Assembly: GCF_022376445.1 (NCBI RefSeq)
Contig: NW_025954964.1
Span: 1,178,001-1,242,000, forward strand
DNA length: 64,000 bases
Source of the DNA: Fomitopsis serialis
Lineage: Eukaryota > Basidiomycota > Agaricomycetes > Polyporales > Fomitopsidaceae
Direction of reading: 5' to 3'
Of this stretch, positions 1 through 10,847 are shown one piece after another; the first letter of the stretch is position 1; the number at the start of each line of letters is the position of its first letter. Position numbers and translations under genes: made by a program. Under the pieces are notes generated by a model. The model saw nothing but the letters and a program-made list of their open reading frames with translations. It was not told the DNA's origin and ran no database searches.

Positions 1-1
1 C

Positions 2-2313
2 AATCGGAGCGCGGAGCAACCGGCCAAGGGAGTTAATAAGGCGCCAGAGCAGAGGCGGAGCACCATAGGCGAGGGAGGATCGTCCTCGTCCGAAAGCGGG
101 TCAAAAGTTGAACCACTGAACCCTCACCAGTACGACAACTATCCTCCTTTCTTACGGCGAATCGCTCTCTCGCTCCCCACTCATCGACCAACGCGTGAAG
201 ACTTTCTCAATGCTGCAACTGGTTTCTGGCAACGTGCTCGGATACGTTTCAAATGGCTGACCATTAGGTCCTTTCGCAAGTACAATGCCGACGACATATC
301 GGCTTCGTAACCTGGTTCGTCATGAGCCAAACCATATGGCTATTTATCGGAACGTGAGTCTGACTACTATCTTACCTGCATCCGTCTCAGTGCAATGTCC
401 TTTAAGAACCACGTTCTTTTCAGTGGTCTTCGCGACTATAAACAGTCTCAGGCTCCAAGGTGCGTACGTGCATCCACCCATCCCGAGTTGTACTGAGAGT
501 TCTCTGCACAGAATATGTCGCACGAGCAATAAGCGACTACCTCACGTCGGAGACGGGCATCACAATTATCTTCGAGTCTGCCATTGTACCGAAGTGGAAG
601 GACTCTCGGATCTCTTTCAAGAACGTCTACATCATTCGGGGGCCCCATGGTCCGGAGATTGCTAAGAAGAGGAAGTCGGCCATGTCAGTGGAGGCATATG
701 GTGGCAGTAGGCTACGATGTCAGCAACCACCCTTCCTTCCATGTCACGGCGACGAGGATGAAGAGGAGGGCATGCATATGCACGCGGAAGAAGACGTCAA
801 TTACTCCATCTTCGACCTGAGCGTGGACTCGATTGACGTTACCCTATCGTTTGCGCGATGGTGGCAAGGGAAGGGCCTGATTGTAGATGCCGTCGTAAAA
901 GGCGTTCGAGGGGTACTCGGTAAGGTTGACGCTATCAGAAAGCTGCCTTCAGTCTCATTCGGCCCTCGCAGATCGTCGTTCAGTGGTCTGGGACCCGGAC
1001 CACCCACTCGATCCTGTGCTCTTCAGGCACGAAGCGCAACCAGGGGATTTCGAGCTGAGTCGCTCCAACTCGAGGACGTTCTCCTCACCGTGTATCAGCC
1101 AGGCAACTTCCGGCCCTTCACCGCATCCATTTTCGTGCGGACATACGTACGTTCAGGAAGCAATGGCTCTTCTACGACTTCCTCGCTGCGGAGAATGTCG
1201 TGGGTCAGTATGACAACTGCCTGTTCAGCCTGCACCGTCCGCAGAGCATAGGCCGTACTACGGAGCAGGACCTGCAGGACGGTCAATGGGTGCGCATGGT
1301 CAGTCGCATGAGCTATCCCTTCCCGAGTGCCAGAAACCTGACACAGTACTACAGTCGCGATTCCGGATGGACGGTCTCAACGTCGACCACATGCAAGCTA
1401 TGACGACGCAAGACGGGCCCTTCTCCTGGATCACCTCCGGCAAGGTCGACGCCGTGCTCGACATCAAGTTCCCGCGGGGGCCCACGGAGGAGCTGCCGAT
1501 CAACGCGCTCCTGGGCGAGCTCGCGGACGCGATCTCCACCGCGGCATCGTCCGTCACTGCGGAGCGCATCCCCGGCCAGCGCGAGCTCGCGAAGCCGCCG
1601 CTGAGCGCGCCGTCGGACAAGGATCTGGTTACGGAGAACCCGGACGTGCCCCAAGTGGTGATTGATATTGACTTGAGGTTCAGGGATCTGAAGGCGGCGG
1701 TGCCGATCTTTACCCATGAGCTGAGCTATGTGAACAATGCACTCGTGAGGCCGATCGTGGCGTTTATGAAGTGCGTGGTGCTTCGCCTGGCGTGCGCATG
1801 GACGCTGACGATTTGTTGCAGCGCGAATCGGACCTTGGTACCTATCCGTTGTAGAGTCGTGAAACCGCTCAGTGATTTCGAGGGTTCGTGGACGGTGAGT
1901 TGTCTCGACACCAATCTGGATACGACCAAACTGCTGACGCTGAATGCCCATAGCTCTGGGAAAGTGCGTATAGTGTTACCAGATAGTGGGACGCATCTGA
2001 CGATTTCAACAGCTGGTCTAATGGACATTATCTCCCTCAAGGTCAGTATTCTCCTTGTGCCGATGTAGACGCCATCAGTCCTGACGTTCGCGGTTCGCAG
2101 GTATACGAGGCGATGGCGTACCACGTCGCCCAAGCGAATTTCAACCGCCGCCTCAAGGTCGTGAGCGCGTGGAGCCTGCAGATGACCGCGAGCGCGATGA
2201 TCTCCGCACTGCGGACGCTCATCGACCCCGTCGCGACGCATCTGCGCGACTTGTACGAGGAGGGAGGGTACGAGGCGCTCTTTGTCCCACCAGATGGGCC
2301 CCTGATTGCTTGA
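2..2313 (+). CDS. MDM31: Mdm31/Mdm32-type mitochondrial inner-membrane protein, 5' partial
   Basis: Known role of the family: an inner-membrane protein needed for mitochondrial shape, nucleoid stability and lipid balance. The sequence shows the family's conserved order: a segment ending NADDISA followed by a hydrophobic stretch (FVTWFVMSQTIWLFIG), then FESAIVPKWKD, DSIDVTLSFARWW, ESLQLEDVLLTVYQPG, YDNCLFSLHRPQSIG and IDLRFRDLKAAVPIF. The start lies upstream of the window. Exons read as 2-353, 407-459, 512-919, 972-1298, 1355-1770, 1822-1894, 1954-1963 (a 10-nt microexon), 2013-2041 and 2101-2313. Three frame breaks, each one base short, lie near 304, 1056 and 1130; the second half is clean. 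Conserved sequence resumes in the right frame after each break, so sequencing error is likelier than decay. Confidence 0.85.
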
Positions 2314-2560
2314 GCGGCGTGTTGTTTAGGTGGCGATGATTGAGGATGTTCGGCTGGGGCGAACAAAAGTACGCTAGGGTATGGTGTAATGCTCACGACA
2401 CTTACGACGCTTGATGACTATCACACACTAGTCTACTCTACTCTACTCTACTTGGACTGCTGCCCGCTTCTCGTCATCGGGAATGTGAATTAGGCGTTAT
2501 AGCACAGTCTACAACAATACACGAGAGTACAGGGTGGGAGAACATGCGCGGTCTAGTCTA

Positions 2561-4508
2561 TCAGTCATCCCGATATCGCTTCATCTGCTCTGCGAACCAG
2601 CCAGAGACGACGGAGATGAGGACCATGACGACGACCCAGAAGTGGCCGCCGAGGATATGTCGCGAGGATGAGAATGCGAAGAGCGAGCTGGTGGGAAACG
2701 GTGGGTCAGTCTCAATGGAGAGCGGAGAACAAGGCGGCCGGCCCGCGTGAGGCATACCTGACGATGGCGGCGAGAAGACACTCGCGAGGGACTGGGCGAA
2801 CTCGGCGAGCCCATTTGACGTCCCCAGGGACGACGTGCCGGGCGTGTGGTCCTTCGTCAGAATCATGATGATGCTGGGTTTCCCCGTCAGCCCGCGGAAA
2901 TCCCTGCACGGCGCGTACAGCGGGACTCACGAGAACGCCATGCACCCGATGCGCGACAAGAACAGCACGAAGCTCACGGCCGTCCACTCCGTCACGACGC
3001 CCTCGGCGCCGTCGACCTTCTTGGCCACGAAGGAGAGCAGCGCCATCGCCGCGAACGTGAACGGCCAGGAGCGCATGCAGAAGCGGAACACGGTGAGGAC
3101 GCCGAAGCGCCGCAGGCAGTAGGGCATGCCGAGCTTGAGGAAGATAGAGACGGTGCCCATGATGCCGAGTGCGCGGCCGATTTGCGAGGCTGCCATGATC
3201 ACGCGTCGGTCAGAGAACGTGCGGAAGGGAAGGAGACGTACGGAGAGGGCAGGCCGCCGTCTTCTACGGGTGTGTATGCCTGGAGCACGAAGACGGTGTT
3301 AAGCTGCCCGCGACGTAAGCGAGGGCGCCGCTGGAGCGCAGAGCATGCGGATGACGGGCATGGAGAGCAGCTTTCGGATGCTGAGCGGCTTGGTCGAAAT
3401 AATGGATCCGTGTGTTGTCTTCTAACGGGCGATATGGGGCTCTCTAAGTCTTCGTCGGGATGGATACGGATGGGGCCCTTGCGTGCGCCACGTTTACCCG
3501 GGAGTGTCTACGAGCGATGTCAGTCTCGCAATGCCATTGAGGGACAAATTACTTGACCTCCTCAAGGACGAAGATAGCGAGTAACAGCGCGGTGGCGGCG
3601 ATAGAGCTGTGATGAGGCATGGTAGGAAATATGGGTACTGTCTCCAGAACGGAGTGTCGAACCATGGGCCGCCGAATTCTGTTGCAGGGTTTGAGAATGT
3701 GCCGCCTATGAGTGGGCTACGTAAAGATGTGAGTATCGCTCGTTGAGACATATAAAGGGAACTTATAAAGCACCCGACTGCAAAGCCAATCGCAGAGACA
3801 ATGTCATAGAGCGGGAAGGCGATGGCTTCGTTTGTTGAATCTACGAGCTCTCCCACTATGGAGTGTATGGCCCCGGTTGTACCGCTGAAGATGCCGACTG
3901 AGGGTACACGTCAGACCCGTTTGAGCATGAGTACGAAGCGTTCCACTGACTGAGGAAGACGGTCAACAGCACTGTGGGGAATGTCTGAGAGATCCCAAAG
4001 AGGAGTGTAAAGAATCCAGTCAGTGCCGTGCCGACGATGACCACAGGTTTCCGCCCATGCCGGTCTTATATTCTCGTTAGCTATATCAGCACAGGGATGC
4101 GGCCTCAGACAATTTACCAGAGAGTCTTCCCCAGAGGTAGATAGTCACTAGATGCGCTATGGATCTGGCGCTGCCCTAAACGCCCCTTCAGCCCTTGAGG
4201 CGTATGTTCGAAATTCAGCGACTGACCACAAGCCCGCTGTAGTATCCCGTCTTTGCGCCCTCTGCTTTGGCAAGACTGGCGACGAGAACATTGATATAGG
4301 GCATGGACTGGGTGCTCGCTAAGGGGATGACCAGTTTAACGAAGTACACGACTGCCAGCTGCAGTTTGGGAAGGGCATTTGGGCGTGGGGACACGCGCTC
4401 GCGGTCACGGTGCTCTGGCGGCAGGAGGGGATCAGAGTCCAAGCTCGAGTCGGAGCGAACCTCAGCCATGTCTAGTTCGAGTTGTTCGGCGGCAAGCTCG
4501 GGAGCCAT
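2561..4508 (-). CDS. MFS transporter, DHA1 (drug:H+ antiporter-like) family, frame-broken copy
   Basis: Predicted plasma-membrane or vacuolar transporter of the fungal DHA1 type, related to plant ZIFL proteins; substrate unknown. After an acidic N-terminal tail (residues 1-45) come STQSMPYINVL, a WGRLSDRHGRKP loop (the MFS motif A region), a GFFTLLFGIS helix, FSGTTGAIHSIVGELVD, PLIGGTFSNP, and a C-terminal helix ending GWFAEQMKRYRDD. Exons, minus strand: 4508-4227, 4175-4118, 4064-3951, 3897-3774, 3716-3558, 3507-3242, 3189-2931, 2873-2758, 2687-2561. At least five one-base deletions break the frame (near 3605, 3397, 3333, 3300 and 2770). The first four exons are clean. It diverges from the Bax-inhibitor gene across about 290 bp. 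Confidence 0.8.
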
Positions 4509-4797
4509 TTGGGGAGCTTATATACACAGAGCTTATGTGGTGCTGCGAGGTGCTGACACTACGCTAGCGTGCTTGATGGCGTGAATGGCGAAGAAGCGTC
4601 GCTGCTGGGAAACACGCCCGCTGCGGCTCAGCCTGGCTCAGCACCGAGATACACCCGTTTCTTTCGGGCACCGGTCAGGCGCCCATATACACATCCACGT
4701 GACCGAGATATGACAGAACCTGTGTCTAGGCGCTGACGTCGCGGTCTCAGCTTTCCGCACTCCTCGCGAGTCGCAGACATCTTCTCCTTCGACTACC
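4509..4797. promoter_or_regulatory. Divergent intergenic region between the MFS transporter and BXI1
   Basis: This 289-bp space separates two start codons that point away from each other, so it must hold both promoters. Short pyrimidine runs precede the BXI1 start on the + strand. I did not identify a specific factor site. Confidence 0.45.
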
Positions 4798-6113
4798 ATG
4801 TCTACAAACCACTACACCGCTCCTCCGCCTGCCTACAGCGCGCAGAAGCTTTCCAAGGTGCCTGGCGATGAGGAGGCATCGCAGCCCCTCCTGAGCCCGA
4901 CAGCGGGTCCTAGCTCGGGTCCTGGTGGCATATACGACCAACCCGGGTTTGATGACATTCCCGACGACTTCAAGGTATGTGTTGGTGTACTCAATACTCA
5001 AGCATTTTTGATAACATACACTCGCAGTATGGTACCACGGTCTCAGAGAGCGCTCTGGAGATCAGGAACGCCTTCGTCAGGAAGGTCTACTCCATCTTGT
5101 GTGAGTTCGCCTCGTCTACACTGTGGCACCGTCGCTAAAAGCAAGCCGTCTCAGTTTGCCAGATCGTGAGTCTTCTTCGAGGTACTGGTTTGCACCGCAG
5201 TTTACCCAATCCCGCAGCTCGCGACTTGCGTCGTCGCTGGTGGTATTTCCCGGTCTCCTGACACCATATTCTGGGTTCAGACCCAGTAAGTACTGTTGCC
5301 CGCTTAGATGGACTCTGCTGCTTATGCTCGCTCGCCAGCTTGTGGTCATTCTACATTCCCCTATTCGGTACCCTCATCAACCTTGGGCTGCTCTTCTGGA
5401 AGCGCCACAGCCATCCGGCCAACCTAGTCCTTCTCTCCACCTTCACTCTTTTCGAAGCCTTCACCCTCGGCGTCACCGTCGCCTTCTTCGACACCAATGT
5501 CGTTATGCAGGCTTTGTAAGTGCTATTGTGCTGCTGAGGCGCTGCGCATGATTGAGTTAAGCGCACAGGTTGATCACCGTGGGTGTCTTCCTCGGTCTGA
5601 CCTTGTTTACGCTGCAATCCAAGGTTAGTGCGCAATGCATTCTCACAGCCTGGGTTGCTGACTAGTCGTTCAGTATGACTTCTCGGGAATGGGCGGGTGG
5701 TTGTTCGGCGGCCTAGTCGCCCTCAGTGAGTTCGACCGCTGAATACTCATGGTCACTCATCTAACTTCCTGCTGCAGTGATGACCGGCTTTGTCAGCATT
5801 TTCTTCCCCTTCAGCCGCACTCTGGACATGGTGTACGCTGGCGGTGGTTGCGTCCTCTTCAGTGGGTACGTCGTCTACGACACGTACATGATCACGAAGC
5901 GTCTCTCGCCGGATGAATACATTATGGCGGCTATCAGCCTCTACCTTGAGTGAGTAGCAGTCCCTGGACGTTTAGACTCGTGCTGACCTTGACTCGTCTA
6001 GCTTCATCAATCTTTGTAAGTTGCAATCGTGCGTCTGACTCTGACCAGCTCTGACCCGACCCATTTTAGTCATCAACATCCTTCGTCTGTTGAATGATAT
6101 GAACCGTGACTGA
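4798..6113 (+). CDS. BXI1: Bax inhibitor-1 / TMBIM (Lifeguard) family membrane protein
   Basis: Family role: multipass ER or vacuolar membrane protein linked to calcium leak, the unfolded protein response and cell death. The sequence shows a proline-rich cytosolic N-terminus (about 60 residues), then YGTTVSESALEIRNAFVRKVY, about seven hydrophobic segments, the FTLFEAFTLGVTVAF and DFSGMGGWLFGGLVAL blocks, GYVVYDTYMITKRLSPDEY, and the conserved end INILRLLNDMN. Ten exons: 4798-4974, 5028-5100, 5155-5165 (11-nt microexon), 5218-5285, 5339-5515, 5569-5623, 5674-5725, 5778-5949, 6002-6015, 6070-6113. All phases agree and there is no frame break. The start is the first ATG of the frame. Confidence 0.92.
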
Positions 6114-6300
6114 AGATTCAAACAAGAGTATCTTTATCGGTCGTTGTAATGTAGACGGTCCGCAGGTTTGCTGATCTATTGTTGAGACGTCTCTAATCTC
6201 GGACCTATTCCATTGTACTCGAAGTGTATTGTGTTCTGGGTAGTCCGATCCGAAACCTTCCATTCCAATCATGTTGATGACCGGTCGGCAGTGCTTGTAG

Positions 6301-6543
6301 TTATGGCGCCTTTGGCTCGCATGCCTTGCCCCCATCCTTGTAATATTCCATAGCAGACTCTGTGTCCAGCATGAGATTGAGGGCCTGTATCAGGCAGTTC
6401 AGACGTTCACCAAGTGGATAGATAAGGGAGCGGAGGTAAAGTTGGGAGTCCGCGACGAAGCAATCATCGCACAGATCGCGATCTGAATTGTGCCACTGCC
6501 AGTGGCCAAAGCAGCCCATCAGCCAGGCCGTGGCCATACCCAT
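6301..6543 (-). CDS. Possible small protein, 80 residues, unsupported by any family
   Basis: An ATG-started frame on the minus strand lies between BXI1 and the ELL gene. It encodes a cysteine-containing peptide (LCDDCFVAD, then NCLIQALNLMLDTESAMEYY). I do not recognise it. It overlaps what must be the ELL promoter and could be chance; the next frame downstream on the same strand also looks faintly coding (HCRPVINMIGMEGFGSDYP). The rest of 6114-6747 shows only pyrimidine-rich sequence before the ELL start. Confidence 0.2.
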   Translation of the reverse strand: MGMATAWLMGCFGHWQWHNSDRDLCDDCFVADSQLYLRSLIYPLGERLNCLIQALNLMLDTESAMEYYKDGGKACEPKAP

Positions 6544-6747
6544 CCCCTGCTTGTTTCCTCACCACCACCATTCCGCTGTCGAGCTACACCCTCCAGCGAG
6601 GCCTACCAGTTTACGAGAGTCGCACCCGACTCCCAGCTACCCCAGCTGCACGACACACTAGTCGCGGCGAGCCGCCGACCCGGGACTCCCTAAAGTTATC
6701 TCTTTCAACCGCTACACCCGGTTCAGTGCACACCCGCACGCGCAGCG

Positions 6748-9287
6748 ATGCCGCTCCCAGATGGCACTACATTGTCTATCCAAGGGGTCCCCAAACCAGG
6801 GGACGTCCTCTACACAAAGCCCAAGCAGGCGATGCTCGTCCGAATGACGTCCGAGGCGCTCGAGGCTCTCGAGGCATCCCGAGGCACCGCTGCAATGGAG
6901 TTCGAGTTCGGGGACAACCCGGTACGGCCTCTCTAGTCTTATGTGCGCGTTGCGCTGACATGGTGCCCAGGGCATCCACATCGGCGACGCGTTCTTCCCG
7001 ATGAGCACAACGCCGGAGACCAATCATGAGCTCTACCTCCGACAGGCCACAGCGGCGAAGCCTAACGCCCCGCTGAAGCTGTATGGGAACATTCTAGGGA
7101 AGCTTAGGGTGAACCCCGAGCTCGGGGAGAAAATAGAGGAGAGGGTGCGCGAAAGCACCCGCGTGGCGGAGGAGCAGCGCACCGAGCGCAAGACGATCCG
7201 CCTCGACGGCCCGCTCGACCTCGGGAAGCCCGCGGCCGCTGGCAAGAAGAAGAAGGATGTTCAGAACATGTTCCGCAAGCCTCTGGGCGGCCGGAACCTC
7301 AGCGCATCCAGCGGCACCCAGGCCACCCGTGGCGCATCGCCCCGAGTATCGGCCAATGCACAGGCAGCGCGGCCGGCGTCGCCTGCTGCGTCGACCTCGC
7401 GGACCGTTCTGGAGTCTGATCCGGGTGCGAGAGGGCGCCTTATACATTTCCTTGCTGCACGTCCTTGCGAACAGGAGGAGACCATTCTGCGAAGGGTATC
7501 AGGAGGTCAGCCTACGGAGGCCAAGCGTGCGGTCCTTCTCACGTTGCTCGAAGAGGTACGTTTTGGCCGTATGTTTGAAGGTGCGTACTGAGATGTCTCT
7601 CATGTAGGTCGGGATGAAGAGTGGCGACAGAGGTCCTCGCGTCTGGCAACTCAAACCACCATTGTGGACGACCGAAGTACGCCCATACGAGCAGAAGTTC
7701 TCTGCGGCTTTGATCGAAACCATTTCGAAGAACGCTGTGGTCGTCTTCGAAGAGATGAAGCTTCCTTCAAACCATAAGGCGTGGGACAACGTGAGGAGGC
7801 CTAGGGACGAAAGCCGCCCCGCTACTCCGGCAGGGCATCATCCTTTGGCGGACGACTCTGTGCGCGCCGAGCCTAAGCGTGCTATCATGAAGGAGGCTAA
7901 AACCGCAAAAGCTAAGACGACGGATGCGCCCAGGAAGAGGAAGGCGAACGAGCCGATTCCGATGAAGGACGAGAGCGTCCGTCCTCATTCTACGTCTAAG
8001 GGGAAAGAGAGAGCGGCTGATACCGCTACGCCGGACTCGTCCTCTGGAAGGCCGTCAATGCGGAGGTTCCCAGGTTCGGGCTTCAAGGCTCGGGCAAGCG
8101 GGAGCGGCACCCCTCCTACGCCGACCCTGCAGGACTCGCCCGGTATGCGGGCAGCGTCCCCTGCGGTTCTCCAGCCACCGAAAAGGACAGGCCCGGTCGA
8201 CGTTCGGCAGAGCAAGCGCTCCATGCCTCCTCCTTCGGGCACTGCGGACCCTGCTCCGCCAATCGCTCCCCCGGCGATGCAAGAACGAAAGGTGTCGAGC
8301 GGATCGACCACCAAGGTGGCCACTCAGCGGAAAGCCGAGGAGGACCGAGCTGCGTCAAAGACTGCAGCAGCTAAGAAAGCAGCACGGGAGGTTGAGCGCA
8401 ATCACGACCTGCCAACGGGTACCAGCTCTATGAAGAAGTTCAAGAAGCGCGTCGCGAACGACGACGACGACTACTCCGACCGCGACGCGCAGCGCCAGAA
8501 GAAGCGCAAGGTGACTGAGACGAAAGTGAAGCTCGAGCGCGAGAGGGACCGGGAACGCGAGAGGGAGAGTGATCGGGAGAGCCGCCGCGGCAGGGACAAG
8601 GACAGCGATCTAGAGCGGGGTCGCGGGAGGGTGAGGGACGCGCCGATCCCGAAGAAGGCGATCAAGCAGGAAGCGTCGCCGATCACTGTCGCTCGGGTGA
8701 AGGTCAAGAAGGAGGCGTCGCCTGCTGGGTCGTTGTCGCGCCCTCCTAGCGACGCGCATGCTCGCCCCCCGTCGCGCCTGTCGGAGGTGGAGATCGCTCG
8801 GCCGCCCTCGTCCTCGTCCTCGGTGGACCCTCAGCGCAGCGCTGCTCAGAACCGGCGTCGGAAGTCGCCCGTGTACACCTCGTCCGAAAACGAGAGCCCC
8901 CCGCCGGCGAAGGCCAAGGCAGATGTGGCGCACAAGGAGCGACCGTCGAAGCCTTCGAAGCCGAAGTATGTGCCGATCTTCCGGCCGCGGTCGCAGCCCC
9001 TCCCGCCGGACGCAGAGGGGCTGAAGAAGTACTACCGGGCGTGCTACCGGGTGTACGCGACGCTGTACACGCAGAAGACGAAGTTCGTGATGAAGTACCA
9101 GGATATGTTGGGCGACGGCGAGGACGAGTACGTGTACATATCCGACAGCGACTCGGACTCGCCGCTCGAGCTGTTCGACCCCGACATCACGTCGGCGTTC
9201 ATGGCGGACCTTGCAGGGGTGGAGGAGGAACTGAGCAAGGTTCGGATGGCATACGAGAGTCTGGAGATCAGTGGGGACTCGGAGTAG
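6748..9287 (+). CDS. RNA polymerase II elongation factor ELL-like protein
   Basis: Family role: ELL proteins raise the elongation rate of RNA polymerase II by suppressing pausing, usually together with an EAF partner. Exons are 6748-6921, 6971-7555 and 7608-9287, giving 812 residues with consistent phases. The N-terminal half matches the ELL pattern: LYGNILGKLRVNPE..., an R/E-rich helix AEEQRTERKTIRLDG, then the winged-helix-like RGRLIHFLAARPCEQEETIL and LLTLLEEVG. The middle (about 300-650) is disordered, with basic and RS/RE-rich runs (RERDREREREs type). The C-terminus, YYRACYRVYATLYTQKTKFV followed by an acidic stretch and a helix, resembles an occludin/ELL-like domain, but weakly. No frame breaks. 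Confidence 0.75.
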
Positions 9288-10847
9288 GAGGACAGTTATA
9301 TTAATATCAGCGATCCTGAGGGTGACTCATCTGGGGATGCTTTCTTCATGTCGGAACTGTATCATATTTCTATCAGGGACGGTCTCATCCGAGTCTCATC
9401 AAATACAAATGTACCGAGAGTGCTGCACGACATTCCTGGTTCGCTTCGTGCTCCTGGAATCGGTGGATGTAAGATGTCTTATGCACCGAGGCTGGAACGA
9501 TGCACACGGTTATTTAAGGAGGTGCCGCGTTTCCCTCTGGTCATATGCTCCCAATAGGATGATATATGGTGATCTCGCCGACTGTCTTTCGTGTATGATT
9601 CTGATGAGCGTGAACCTGCAGGGTCGAGTTTTCCTACCTTCCACTAAGGCGATTGTCGCATACCTTAATGCCTGCAGACATTGCCAATTGTTAACGCGAC
9701 AAATGTTGCTTCATGAGACCACTGAAATATATTAGGTTCGATGGTAAGAGAAGCAATAGCGAGGACTTGGGGAAGATGAGCTGTACGTGTACGGTTGACA
9801 GGAATGGGAGTACCACCTTTACTTATGGTGGTGACAAAGCATGACCAGCTGGACAAACGCCTCCAGAAAGAGAGGAACTTCGCGATGCGCTAGAAGCCCG
9901 CGACATGGTCACGAAGCATTGTGTGATAGCCAGAAGACGTACACTGGGAAGCAGTCACACGACATGCAGCCCACCGGCAGGCCCATGCATGCAGGCATGT
10001 TCCTTGCGTGGTGGGCTGCGAGCTGCTGCGAGGCCGGCGATGCGGTAGCAGGCGCCGAGCAAAGACCATCATGATCTACCAGATCGAGATGGCATCGTGC
10101 GGACGGTGCCGACTCGACGACGCCAAGGATAGCGACGCTGCTTCTCGCCGTGGGTGTTGCGGCTGCGAACGGCGATTCCACTGCAGATAACGCAGGCTCA
10201 TGTGGGACCTGGAGATGAGAACGTCGATCTAGCTCTGTATGGGACGCAGAGAGACCTCGTGCACTGCGAGATGGAGCCATAGCGCATCATGAAGACATCG
10301 ATAGCAAGAGCCGCACCAGGTGTTGTTCGCGAAGACATGCTGCTGACGCGCGGGAGGTGAGGTGATGGAAGGTGATGGATGGCAGGAGTCAGATGGTGGG
10401 CGGCGGTTGCGGGCTGAGGCTCGATAGCGTGTGCGCTGTGCCCGACGGCGAGGGCGCTGCTCGGACGAGGGCGAGGGCGATGGGGGCGATGGGTGCGGCG
10501 GGGGGTCGGGCGGGGGCGCGGGCTGAGATCAGCGGTGATCCGGATGCGTTCGGAGCCGGAGACACCGCCCCGAGGTCGGGCGGTGGGTCATGTGACGGGA
10601 GTGGACGGGGCAAGTTTTGTGGGCGTATTTCTGCGTCGCCGCCTCGTCTGCCGTTTTCCTTCTCGCCGCCGTCCGCCCTGTCGCCTCTGCCGCACCGAAC
10701 ATCGCTGGGGACGCTCTCGCCGGTCCCCGCGCAACAGTGTCGACCACCCAACTCACTAGCCGGTCTGCATCCGCCCCACCTCGAGGCATAGCCACCCAAC
10801 CCGGCGTACACCCTGAGGGGAGGCGCCCTCTTCTTTTCGCCCTTACC
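9288..10847. other. Intergenic, no supported gene
   Basis: About 1.56 kb with only short chance frames. Up to about 10,300 it is mixed sequence, with a small palindromic cluster of GCATGC-like words around 9985. From 10,380 to 10,840 it is GC-rich and should hold the promoter and 5' leader of the next gene. Confidence 0.6.

Noticed and set aside
700..760. A double frame shift in MDM31 giving GYDVSNHPSFHV in the alternate frame
   Set aside because: The segment looks coding, but it lies in a variable region and the main frame stays open through it, so I could not decide. It is not counted among the breaks.
9971..9999. GCATGC-rich palindromic cluster as a regulatory element
   Set aside because: The words are short and could occur by chance. 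No paired gene start is close by and no known factor site is matched with confidence.
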